From Sphingobacterium tabacisoli (GTDB lineage: Bacteria; Bacteroidota; Bacteroidia; Sphingobacteriales; Sphingobacteriaceae), in contig NZ_JAEQMU010000001.1 in the NCBI RefSeq assembly GCF_017908035.1, positions 2,498,944-2,562,943 of the forward strand: 64,000 nucleotides of DNA. Reading direction: 5' to 3'. Under the pieces are notes generated by a model. That model worked only from the letters and a program-made list of their open reading frames with translations. It was not told the DNA's origin and ran no database searches. The position numbers and the translations under genes are program-made. Of this stretch, positions 8,770 to 16,560 are shown in pieces. Within the stretch, counting starts at the first letter, position 1, and each line of letters begins with the position of its first letter.

Positions 8770-9396
8770 ATGATACGTTCAGAAAACCTTAAGTTCAACT
8801 ATTTACCGTCGCACGAACTGCAGTTTGCTGATTTCAAAATAGAAAAGCATCAACATACCCTTCTATTAGGAGACTCAGGAACTGGAAAAACGACTTTACT
8901 GCATTTATTGAGTGGACTTTCCCGCCCCACTAGTGGGAAAGTATTCATAGACAACCAAGATATCTATCAACTTGGCGAAAGTCAGCTCGATCGGTTTCGG
9001 GCGGATAATATTGGTTTTATCTTTCAGGAGGCCCACCTTTTGAAGAACCTGACTATCGGTGAAAACATAGCACTGGCTCAAACCCTAGCTAAGAAAACCG
9101 TGGATAAGACAGCCATCGCGGCTATACTGGACAAATTACAGTTGTCCGAAAAGGTCAACAACTACCCTTCTCAACTAAGCAGAGGTCAGCTACAACGCGC
9201 AGCCATCGCTCGTGCTGTGATCAACAGACCAAAGCTATTGGTCGCCGATGAGCCTACTGCCGCCTTAGATGACACGAATACGCAACATGTTTTGGAGCTT
9301 TTACTGGATACAGCCACAACCTATGGAGCTACGTTGCTAATAGCTACGCACGATAAACGAATAAAGGACAATTTCTCCAATACCTATCAGTTATAA
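8770..9396 (+). CDS. ABC transporter ATPase, LolD/MacB type
   Basis: A 208-residue nucleotide-binding subunit with Walker A GDSGTGKTT (34-42), Q-loop near FQEAH (86-90), signature LSRGQLQ (136-142), Walker B LLVADEP (156-162) and switch His in LIATHD. Short size and sequence resemble the LolD/MacB/FtsE group that partners FtsX-fold permeases. Its stop codon is one base before the permease start at 9398, so the two form one transporter that works by mechanotransmission at the inner membrane rather than classic channel transport. Linkage to metals is inferred from the permease loop. Confidence 0.85.
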   Translation: MIRSENLKFNYLPSHELQFADFKIEKHQHTLLLGDSGTGKTTLLHLLSGLSRPTSGKVFIDNQDIYQLGESQLDRFRADNIGFIFQEAHLLKNLTIGENIALAQTLAKKTVDKTAIAAILDKLQLSEKVNNYPSQLSRGQLQRAAIARAVINRPKLLVADEPTAALDDTNTQHVLELLLDTATTYGATLLIATHDKRIKDNFSNTYQL

Positions 9397-9397
9397 T

Positions 9398-10822
9398 ATG
9401 AACAATTTTGCATTAGTCTGGAAGAATATTACCCAACAGTGGGGGGCAACCCTATTGAGTATAGTCTTGACCGCATTCGGGGTTGCTATATTATTGGTTA
9501 TATATATATCGGGAGATACCTTTGAAAAACAACTAGAAAACAACAGTAAGAATGTAGACTTGGTAATCGGTGCCAAAGGTAGCCCGATGCAATTAATATT
9601 GAGTAGTCTTTACCATGTCGACAATCCTACAGGCAATATATCCTTAGCGGAAGCAAACAAGATAGCTGAAAATCCCTTTGTACAATTGGCTGTTCCGATT
9701 TCTTTGGGCGACAATTTCAAAGGGCACCGGATTATCGGCACAGACACTTCGTTTATGGGATTATATGAACTGAAGCTTGCTGAGGGGGCATTATGGTCCA
9801 AAAGCTTTGAGATTGTACTCGGTGCTGAAGTAGCCCGAAAGCACCACTTAAAAATCGGAGATGAAATACATAGTGCGCATGGTCTTTCAGCTGATGCACA
9901 CGTCCATGATGACCACCCGTTCAAAGTGGTTGGTATACTGGCGCCAGCTCGATCTGTCATAGACAATCTTATACTATCCAACCTAGCTAGTGTTTGGGAG
10001 GTACATGGCATAGCGCATGATGGAGAACATATACATGGACCGAACTGTGATCATGACCACGATCACGACCATGCACATCATAGCGGTTCGACACATGAAC
10101 ATAAAGCAGATGACCATAAACATGAGCACGGTGATGGGGATCACAACCATGAACATGCAACAGCAGAGGAGCATAAGCATGACCATGCAGACGTAGAAGA
10201 AGAATTGGTTAAAGAAAAACCAAGAATGGAAGTACCTGGCATGGTCAAAAGCATAGGACAGGATATGATAGAAGACCATGGCGTCGAAATCACCGCTCTT
10301 TTAGTCAAATACAGCTCCCCGGCGGCCATAGGCGTGCTACCTCGACTGATCAACCAAAGCACCCACATGCAGGCTGCTTCACCAGCGATAGAGAGTTCTA
10401 GGATCTTTTCACTATTGGGTGTAGGCCTAGATTCACTTGCTATACTGGCTTATGTTATTATGCTAATTGCAGCATTGAGTGTATTTATAAGTCTCTACAA
10501 TGCGCTAAAAGATAGACGGTATGACATGGCAATCATGCGTACCATGGGAGCAACGAAAACAAAGCTATTTGGATTAGTTGTAGCCGAAGGGCTTGTTATT
10601 ACATTGATCGGTGGTTTGGCCGGTCTACTGATGGGACATACGATACTGTACTATATAAGTACACAGACGAGTCAAAGTGCGGATTTTATTGAAGCGTTTA
10701 AGCTATACCCGAATGAATTGCTTATTCTAGCGGCAGCGATAGCATTAGGCGTAATAGCCGCTTTGATCCCTGCATTCAAAGCATACAATACAACTATTTC
10801 AAAAACATTATCATCCAAATAA
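9398..10822 (+). CDS. FtsX-like permease with His-rich periplasmic loop
   Basis: A 474-residue MacB/FtsX-type permease. One membrane segment lies at about 17-38, then a long periplasmic MacB-type domain (40-340), then three segments near 342-372, 391-413 and 433-455. Residues 203-263 hold 21 His in 61 positions, mixed with Asp and Glu (HDHDHDHAHH and similar) and one Cys; such loops bind Zn, Cu or Ni in ZIP, CDF and ZnuA proteins. MacB-type permeases drive periplasmic proteins or extract ligands. With the upstream ATPase and the downstream exported protein this suggests a metal-handling complex; direction and metal are unknown. Confidence 0.8.
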   Translation: MNNFALVWKNITQQWGATLLSIVLTAFGVAILLVIYISGDTFEKQLENNSKNVDLVIGAKGSPMQLILSSLYHVDNPTGNISLAEANKIAENPFVQLAVPISLGDNFKGHRIIGTDTSFMGLYELKLAEGALWSKSFEIVLGAEVARKHHLKIGDEIHSAHGLSADAHVHDDHPFKVVGILAPARSVIDNLILSNLASVWEVHGIAHDGEHIHGPNCDHDHDHDHAHHSGSTHEHKADDHKHEHGDGDHNHEHATAEEHKHDHADVEEELVKEKPRMEVPGMVKSIGQDMIEDHGVEITALLVKYSSPAAIGVLPRLINQSTHMQAASPAIESSRIFSLLGVGLDSLAILAYVIMLIAALSVFISLYNALKDRRYDMAIMRTMGATKTKLFGLVVAEGLVITLIGGLAGLLMGHTILYYISTQTSQSADFIEAFKLYPNELLILAAAIALGVIAALIPAFKAYNTTISKTLSSK

Positions 10823-10853
10823 CAAAAGGGGATAATCATAGACAAATCAGAGA

Positions 10854-11336
10854 ATGAACAAATTATTTTTAATACTAAACTTTCTTTTACTGAGCACATT
10901 GGTTTCAAATGCCCAGATAAAAGATTACCCCAACCTCAATGTGCCGGACCACACTCCGATGATGAACAATACCTGGGAAGCCATTGATAAAATGATGTAC
11001 AAAGTCAGCACTGAAGGCAATAAAAAGGTATATACACCCCACTATCCACCGGAGCTGAAAAAACTGGAAAACAAAATTGTAGACTTGCCGGGATATATCG
11101 TACCGCTCACTAGTGGAAGAAACCACAGTACTTTTATGCTATCGGTACTTCCGATTGCACAGTGTCAGTTTTGTGGCACTAACGGTATCCCTCCTATGGT
11201 CGAGGTATTTATGAAAAAAGGAAGTATCAAATATACCGAGGAGCCTATTAAAATCAAGGGAAAAATGAAATTCAATCCGGAACCGCTCAAAGGAAATGCG
11301 GAGATACAGCTATTCGAAGCGGAATTGATTCGCTAG
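10854..11336 (+). CDS. Small exported protein, DUF3299-like
   Basis: A 160-residue protein with signal peptide (1-20, ending SNA). The core reads LPGYIVPLTSGRNHSTFMLS then PIAQCQFCGTNGIPPMVEVF, which resembles DUF3299 proteins (a GY-hydrophobic-PL motif followed by a Cys-containing loop and a PPP/NQ-like segment). Cys104 and Cys107 form a CxxC pair that could hold a metal or a disulphide. It follows the permease by 31 bp and probably belongs to the same transcript. DUF3299 genes accompany ABC/FtsX cassettes elsewhere. The last 4 bp overlap the end of rsmE on the other strand. Confidence 0.6.
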   Translation: MNKLFLILNFLLLSTLVSNAQIKDYPNLNVPDHTPMMNNTWEAIDKMMYKVSTEGNKKVYTPHYPPELKKLENKIVDLPGYIVPLTSGRNHSTFMLSVLPIAQCQFCGTNGIPPMVEVFMKKGSIKYTEEPIKIKGKMKFNPEPLKGNAEIQLFEAELIR

Positions 11337-12046
11337 CGATTCAATAAAGATACTTCAATCACGGAAGCTAATGCAGCTGTTTCAGTACGCAATCTAGCAT
11401 CCCCTAAAGAAATAGGAATAAAGCCAGCATCTAATGCCTGGCTTATTTCTTTTTCAGAGAAATCCCCTTCAGGACCGATCAGTAATAAGTAATCGCCTTT
11501 AGATGCAAACGCCGTAGAGATATATTTCTTTTCTGACTCCACACAATGTGCAAGACCTTTATAAGACTCTGTCCCGGCAACTTGTTGTAGAAATTTACTA
11601 AACGAAATAGCGGGGTTTACACGTGGCAGATAAGCTTTTAAAGATTGTTTCATCGCGGCTACTGCAACCTTCTCCAACCGTTCTACCTTCACCTCTTTTC
11701 TTTCGGAATGCTCACAGATGATAGGTGTAAATTCATACAATCCGACCTCAGTGGCTTTTTCTAAGAACCATTCCAGCCGGTCCATGTTCTTTGTTGGAGC
11801 CACGACCATATGCAAACGATAGGGTAATATACCGAACTCGGTCTGAACCTTTAATATCTTTAGACTCGTGCGCTTGGGATGCGCATCCAAAATTTCGGTT
11901 TCATATAGCCCTCCCCTCCCATCAACTAGGTGTATGGTATCTCCGACCTGCAGCCGTAATACCCGAATAGCATGTTTACTTTCTTCTTCATTCAGAAGAA
12001 AAGCAGCATGATGGGGTTCTATCTCAGGAGTGTAAAAAAGTTGCAT
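11333..12046 (-). CDS. rsmE: 16S rRNA (uracil-1498-N3)-methyltransferase
   Basis: A 237-residue SPOUT enzyme that methylates U1498 of 16S rRNA with S-adenosylmethionine in the cytosol. N-terminal PUA-like part (HAIRVLRLQVGDTIHLVDG) is followed by the SPOUT knot: LLIGPEGDFSEKEI and ISLGDARLRTETAAL, both diagnostic of RsmE. Full family length. It is the last gene of a leftward series after a CorC-type gene (5-bp gap), and its 3' end overlaps the convergent exported-protein gene by 4 bp with no terminator between them. Confidence 0.93.
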   Translation of the reverse strand: MQLFYTPEIEPHHAAFLLNEEESKHAIRVLRLQVGDTIHLVDGRGGLYETEILDAHPKRTSLKILKVQTEFGILPYRLHMVVAPTKNMDRLEWFLEKATEVGLYEFTPIICEHSERKEVKVERLEKVAVAAMKQSLKAYLPRVNPAISFSKFLQQVAGTESYKGLAHCVESEKKYISTAFASKGDYLLLIGPEGDFSEKEISQALDAGFIPISLGDARLRTETAALASVIEVSLLNR

Positions 12047-12051
12047 TATAA

Positions 12052-13365
12052 TTATTCGTTGTCATCGTCATTAGCGGTCTCCACTAAATCCAACTTCACA
12101 AATTCGATGTTCTGCTGTGTCTTTTTCATAATAGTAAACACATAGCCAAACTCTTCTGTAGATTCGCCTACATCAGGGATTTTCTCGAACACGTGGCTTA
12201 CTAATCCGGCTATGGTATCATAATCCGAGCTTTCTGGAAGTTCCAACGGTAAATATCCGTTTGCATCGTGTACAGAAGCACCAGCATCTACCATATACTC
12301 CGTCTCAGAAATACGTTCGACAACGGGTGTTTCCTCGTCATACTCGTCCTGTATCTCGCCAACCAGTTCCTCAACAATATCCTCCAACGTAACCATACCA
12401 GAAGTACCGCCAAATTCATCTAGAACAAATGCAATCTGAATGCGCTTTAACTGAAACTCGGTCATCAAATCATTGATTTTCTTCGTCTCAGGAATAAAGT
12501 AAGGTTTACGCATTATATTTTTTAAGACAACCTCTTTCCCTTTAACCAACAAAGGAAGAATATCTTTAGTGTGCACCACTCCTACAATCTGATCTATATT
12601 GTCATCGTAAATAGGAATACGGGAGTAACCTTCTTCTGTTACTGTATTAATGAACTCTTCGGCAGAGTCATCAATCTCAACAGCAATTATCTTGGTACGG
12701 GGCACCATGATATTTTTTACGACACGCTCGTTAAAGTCAAATACATTCTTAATAAGTTCATGCTCTGAAGTATTTAATGCCCCAGACTCCTTTCCCTTTT
12801 CTAAAAGGTATTGAAGCTCTTCCGAAGAGTGTGTCGAGTCGTGAGGATTGGGGTGTATACCAACCAACCTCAACAAAAAGTTAGCAAACCCGTTAAAAAC
12901 GTAAATCAAAGGCATTAATACCCAAGAAAAAATACGTAAAGGAATAGCAACTTTCATGGTCGTCGCTACGGGCTTTTGTATCGCGATAGACTTTGGAGCA
13001 AGCTCCCCCAATACAACATGCAGGAAGGTGATAGTACCGAATGCTATTGCAAATCCAGCCCATTTTGCCCATCCCTGCGACACATCCACTTGTAGATAAG
13101 CGAACAGTTGGGACACAAGCTGTGTCATTACAGCCTCTCCCTTCCATCCTAAGCCTAAAGAAGCTAAAGTAATACCTAGCTGTGTAGCAGCTAGGTATTT
13201 ATCCAAATGCTCTGTAATATTTTTCGCAATTTTTGCGACATTGCTACCCGATTTTGCCTGCAGCTCTATCTGAGATGCTCTTACCTTTACTATAGCAAAC
13301 TCAGCAGCAACAAAAAAACCGTTTGCAAAAACTAAAAAAATTGTCCAAAAAATATCGAGGGCCAT
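12052..13365 (-). CDS. CNNM/CorC-type membrane protein with CBS pair
   Basis: A 437-residue protein: DUF21/CNNM membrane domain with segments in the first 170 residues (FLVFANGFFVAAEFAIVKVR; ATQLGITLASLGLGW), then two CBS domains (about 205-320, VPRTKIIAVEI ... GVVHTKDILPL), and a C-terminal CorC/HlyC domain (DEFGGTSGMVTLEDIVEELVGEIQDE). This family exports Mg or Co or regulates divalent cations; old annotation calls it hemolysin. In Bacteroidota the paralog GldE has a role in gliding, and I cannot exclude that. Gap of 6 bp to ppa and 5 bp to rsmE indicates one operon. Confidence 0.88.
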   Translation of the reverse strand: MALDIFWTIFLVFANGFFVAAEFAIVKVRASQIELQAKSGSNVAKIAKNITEHLDKYLAATQLGITLASLGLGWKGEAVMTQLVSQLFAYLQVDVSQGWAKWAGFAIAFGTITFLHVVLGELAPKSIAIQKPVATTMKVAIPLRIFSWVLMPLIYVFNGFANFLLRLVGIHPNPHDSTHSSEELQYLLEKGKESGALNTSEHELIKNVFDFNERVVKNIMVPRTKIIAVEIDDSAEEFINTVTEEGYSRIPIYDDNIDQIVGVVHTKDILPLLVKGKEVVLKNIMRKPYFIPETKKINDLMTEFQLKRIQIAFVLDEFGGTSGMVTLEDIVEELVGEIQDEYDEETPVVERISETEYMVDAGASVHDANGYLPLELPESSDYDTIAGLVSHVFEKIPDVGESTEEFGYVFTIMKKTQQNIEFVKLDLVETANDDDNE

Positions 13366-13371
13366 CAGGGG

Positions 13372-13914
13372 TTATTTGTTTCTTATATCTTTGTTATACA
13401 GCTCAATACTCTCTAAGATAACATTTTGAGCGTAAGTACGGCCATATAAATTTTCAATTGTTACATTCTTACCTTCTAGGGCTTTATAATCCTGGAAGAA
13501 ACGAACAATCTCTTTCATCGTATGCGGAGGTAATTCAGAAAGGTCGTTAATGTGATTAACAGACATATCATTTTTTGCTACGGCAATAATTTTGTCGTCT
13601 TGCTCACCACCATCGATCATGTGCATTACGCCAATGACTTTAGCTTCGATAAGACTCATAGGAACTACATCTACAGAACAAAGAACCAAAATATCTAATG
13701 GATCTTTATCATCACAGTAAGTTTGAGGAATGAAACCATAGTTTGCAGGGTACATCACTGAAGAGAATAAAACTCTATCCAGTTTTAGTAAGCCACTATC
13801 CTTGTCGATTTCATATTTCGCTTTCGAACCTTTAGGTATTTCTATAATAGCATTTACGGAGTTTGGCAGGTCCTCACCAGGAGAAACTTGGTGCCAAGGG
13901 TGTTGTGTACTCAT
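13372..13914 (-). CDS. ppa: Inorganic pyrophosphatase
   Basis: A 180-residue family I soluble pyrophosphatase that hydrolyses PPi to phosphate in the cytosol and pulls biosynthesis forward. The signature [12 protein letters not shown] with three Asp Mg ligands is present; so are the N-terminal [23 protein letters not shown] and YGFIPQT stretches. Length is normal. The gene lies between the dedA-type gene (15-bp gap) and the CorC-type gene (6-bp gap). Confidence 0.95.
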   Translation of the reverse strand: MSTQHPWHQVSPGEDLPNSVNAIIEIPKGSKAKYEIDKDSGLLKLDRVLFSSVMYPANYGFIPQTYCDDKDPLDILVLCSVDVVPMSLIEAKVIGVMHMIDGGEQDDKIIAVAKNDMSVNHINDLSELPPHTMKEIVRFFQDYKALEGKNVTIENLYGRTYAQNVILESIELYNKDIRNK

Positions 13915-13929
13915 TAATATATTTACTGT

Positions 13930-14580
13930 TTATTTTGTTTCTTTTTTTTCTTTTTGGCCTTTTATCCATCGTTTTATTAAAGCAATAATAATAGGTAAGA
14001 ATGCAATAACAATCATACCAACAATAATATACTCTACATAATTAATGATAGAAGGGAAAAGCTCTCCCAAATAATAGCCCGAAAGAGTTAAGACAGACAC
14101 CCAGATAAATGCGCCTAAAACGTTATAAAGCACAAATTTCTTAAAGTCCAACTTAACCACTCCGGCAAATATTGGCGCAAATGTACGAATAATTGGCACA
14201 AACCGCCCTATTACCAATGCAGTACCTCCATATTTCTGATAAAACTCTTCGGCCATAACAACGTACTTTCGTTTGAAAATCAGCGAATCCTTTCGCTTGA
14301 AGAGCATAGGTCCCGTTCGATGTCCAAACCAATAACCTGCAAAATTACCCAAGATACCAGCCCCTAAGATACCAAAATACATCGTAGTAATACCTACGTC
14401 AATCTTATTAAGTGCGCAGAACAATCCTGCTAAAAATAAAAGATAATCTCCAGGCAGGAAAAAGCCAAAAAAGAGACCAGTCTCTGCAAATACAATTAAA
14501 CAAACAATATAGAATCCGCCATGACTTAATAAGTACTCAGCGTCCAATAATTGTTGAAATGACACTAAAAATTCTTGCAT
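13930..14580 (-). CDS. DedA family membrane protein
   Basis: A 216-residue integral inner-membrane protein of the DedA/SNARE-associated family. Recognisable are the FFGFFLPGDYLLFLAGLF segment, the GNFAGYWFGHRTG motif and the R-FVPIIRTFAPIFAGV re-entrant segment with conserved Arg and Pro. Family members flip phospholipids such as undecaprenyl phosphate or phosphatidylethanolamine and depend on the proton gradient. The gene sits in the HIT-dedA-ppa-corC-rsmE series. The C-terminus is highly basic. Confidence 0.88.
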   Translation of the reverse strand: MQEFLVSFQQLLDAEYLLSHGGFYIVCLIVFAETGLFFGFFLPGDYLLFLAGLFCALNKIDVGITTMYFGILGAGILGNFAGYWFGHRTGPMLFKRKDSLIFKRKYVVMAEEFYQKYGGTALVIGRFVPIIRTFAPIFAGVVKLDFKKFVLYNVLGAFIWVSVLTLSGYYLGELFPSIINYVEYIIVGMIVIAFLPIIIALIKRWIKGQKEKKETK

Positions 14581-14613
14581 ATTTCTTTGTTAGGATACGA
14601 GTATGAGGCTTGA

Positions 14614-15027
14614 CTACTCGCCATTAGTGATAGAGACCACTGCGTGACGGATTTCATCCGCTATTTTAGTCATTTCCTCGGTAGGTAAAGACAATTTTGC
14701 CTTTTCAAAATTCATATCACTCACTTCATTAAGTGGGATAAGATGTATATGAGCATGTGCTACTTCTAGACCAACTACTGCAACTCCGACTTTTCGGCAT
14801 GGGAATACTTTCTTTATACCTTGAGCTACAATTTTAGCAAAAACCCACATTCCCATATACTCATCGTCATTGATATCGAATATATAATCAGTTTCCGTCT
14901 TTGGAATAACCAACACGTGCCCTGGAGTAAGTGGAGAAATATCTAAAAAAGCCAAATAATCGTTGCTCTCAGCGACTTTATAGGCCGGTATCTTGCCAGA
15001 AATAATCTTTGAAAATATTGTAGACAT
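14614..15027 (-). CDS. HIT family nucleotide hydrolase
   Basis: A 137-residue histidine-triad protein: FSKIISGKIPAYKV and the FLDISPLTPGHVLVIPK region precede the catalytic motif HAHIHLIP (H-phi-H-phi-H-phi-phi). HIT enzymes hydrolyse nucleoside phosphoramidates or dinucleoside polyphosphates; the exact substrate is unknown. It is the first gene of the leftward five-gene series and is preceded by a TATATTTG -7 element. Confidence 0.9.
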   Translation of the reverse strand: MSTIFSKIISGKIPAYKVAESNDYLAFLDISPLTPGHVLVIPKTETDYIFDINDDEYMGMWVFAKIVAQGIKKVFPCRKVGVAVVGLEVAHAHIHLIPLNEVSDMNFEKAKLSLPTEEMTKIADEIRHAVVSITNGE

Positions 15028-15051
15028 TTATCTTTCAAGTTGATTAATGAA

Positions 15052-15059
15052 CAAATATA
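15052..15059 (-). promoter_or_regulatory. -7 element for the HIT-dedA-ppa series
   Basis: TATATTTG read leftwards, 25 bp before the ATG at 15027. The -33 element is not clear. Confidence 0.45.
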
Positions 15060-15154
15060 ACAAAACCTTCAACAAGTATTTGCATAAACTACAATGAAAG
15101 TTAGCACCTACTATTTTTCTGACATTATGCACACATAGACAAAACATTAAAAAA

Positions 15155-15189
15155 AGCGGGAGAGCCATAGAAACTATGGCTCTCCCGCT
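15155..15189 (-). terminator. greA terminator
   Basis: A perfect 16-bp inverted repeat AGCGGGAGAGCCATAG / CTATGGCTCTCCCGCT with a 3-nt loop, followed on the minus strand by a T7 run. Very strong intrinsic terminator. Confidence 0.9.
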
Positions 15190-15246
15190 GAAATTATAAA
15201 GTTATGAGAGCGGTTATGGCAATCCGCTCATAACCTATCTTAAATA

Positions 15247-15720
15247 TTATCTAGAAATATCTAATATCTCAAATTCAATTTCACCTGCTGGCACATTCAC
15301 TTTAGCGACATCTCCAACAGACTTACCTAATAATCCTTGTGCTATAGGAGACTTAACGGATATCTTACCGGCTTTCAAATCTGCTTCGGTCTCTGATACC
15401 AATTGGTATGTCATCTCAGCTCCATTTTTCTTGTTCTTTATCTTAACGATAGAAAGAGCCAATACTTTGGAAAGATCTAATTTAGACTCATCGATTAATC
15501 GTGCACTCGCCAACACATCTTCCAATTTGGCGATTTTCGCCTCATGTAAGCCCTGTGCCTCTTTTGCAGCGTCGTACTCGGCATTTTCTGACAAGTCGCC
15601 TTTGTCCCTAGCTTCTGCTATAGCATTGGCTATTTTAGTTCTTCCTTCAGTTTTCAGGTACTGTACTTCTTCTTTTAACTTCGCTAACCCTTCTTCTGTG
15701 TAATAAGTTACTTCCGCCAT
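15247..15720 (-). CDS. greA: Transcription elongation factor GreA
   Basis: A 157-residue protein that rescues backtracked RNA polymerase by stimulating transcript cleavage. The N-terminal coiled coil carries the acidic tip DKGDLSENAEYDAAKE, the family signature; the C-terminal FKBP-like domain ends in SPIAQGLLGKSVGDVAKVNVPAG. Full length. It is transcribed alone, between the terminator of the upstream two-component operon and its own hairpin. Confidence 0.95.
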   Translation of the reverse strand: MAEVTYYTEEGLAKLKEEVQYLKTEGRTKIANAIAEARDKGDLSENAEYDAAKEAQGLHEAKIAKLEDVLASARLIDESKLDLSKVLALSIVKIKNKKNGAEMTYQLVSETEADLKAGKISVKSPIAQGLLGKSVGDVAKVNVPAGEIEFEILDISR

Positions 15721-15770
15721 AATTATTCAATTAACTTAAATAGTAAATACTAGATTCTTAATAAAAAAGA

Positions 15771-15811
15771 AACAAGACCACTCTTTCCTCATTTGAAAGA
15801 GTGGTCTTGTT
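15771..15811 (-). terminator. Terminator of the peptidase-like/two-component operon
   Basis: Inverted repeat AACAAGACCACTCTTT / AAAGAGTGGTCTTGTT with a 9-nt loop and a T-rich tail on the minus strand, 50 bp after the response-regulator stop. Confidence 0.88.
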
Positions 15812-15861
15812 CGATATTGACGAAGATAATTAAAACGTTTTAATTATCCAAATTCATCAGA

Positions 15862-16557
15862 TTATTCTTCATCGACAAACTTATACCCTAAACCTCTGAC
15901 AGTCTGCAGATAAGTTGGTTTATCGGGATTATTCTCGATTTTTTTACGCAAACGGACAACATGCATATCCAAGGTTCTCGTATTGACATTGGAGCTATAC
16001 CCCCAGACAACTTCCATTAGCTCCTCCCGGGTAATCTCTCGTCCCATATTCTGTAGAAAATGCAAGAGAATACGGTTCTCCAGGATTGTCAATTCAATCT
16101 TTTTGCCATCTCTAACCAAAGAATGGATCTGTGGATGATGTTCGGTATTTCCAAAAACATGCACATCCTTATTATTACTTTTAGGAACAAAGAAACGCAC
16201 CTTATTCTCGATCATGGCCACCAGTACATCCATATTGAAAGGCTTGGTGATATAGTCCGTGATGCCATAGCTGTAGGCGTCTATTTTGTCTACATCCTGG
16301 GATTTGGCCGTCATCATAATGATGATATTTTCAAATCCTTCTTTGCGTACTGCCTGACAGACTTCAATACCTTCTTTGCCAGGAAGCATCCAATCCAACA
16401 ATACGATATCTGGTTGAAGCTCTAAGATTAACTGTTCTGCCTCCAATCCATTTCCTACCTGGATGACCTTATAATTCTCTGTTTGTAAACGATGACTTAC
16501 TAAAAAACGTAAGTTTTCATCATCTTCTACAACAGCAACCGTAATATCTTTTTCCAT
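15862..16557 (-). CDS. OmpR-family response regulator
   Basis: A 231-residue regulator. Receiver domain 1-120: acidic pocket E11-D12-D13, phospho-acceptor Asp55 in VLLDWMLPG, Thr83 and Lys105 (TKPF). Winged-helix DNA-binding domain 130-230 with LTILENRILLHFLQN and TRTLDMHVVRLRKKIE. It starts 3 bp after the histidine kinase stop and is therefore its cognate partner. The pair resembles Bacteroidota RprY/RprX regulators in type. Target genes unknown. Confidence 0.9.
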   Translation of the reverse strand: MEKDITVAVVEDDENLRFLVSHRLQTENYKVIQVGNGLEAEQLILELQPDIVLLDWMLPGKEGIEVCQAVRKEGFENIIIMMTAKSQDVDKIDAYSYGITDYITKPFNMDVLVAMIENKVRFFVPKSNNKDVHVFGNTEHHPQIHSLVRDGKKIELTILENRILLHFLQNMGREITREELMEVVWGYSSNVNTRTLDMHVVRLRKKIENNPDKPTYLQTVRGLGYKFVDEE

Positions 16558-16560
16558 AAT

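Noticed and set aside
9983..10279. Open frame on the minus strand rich in Met and Val
   Set aside because: It is antisense to the His-rich loop; CAT and CAC codons read as ATG and GTG on the other strand, which explains its composition.
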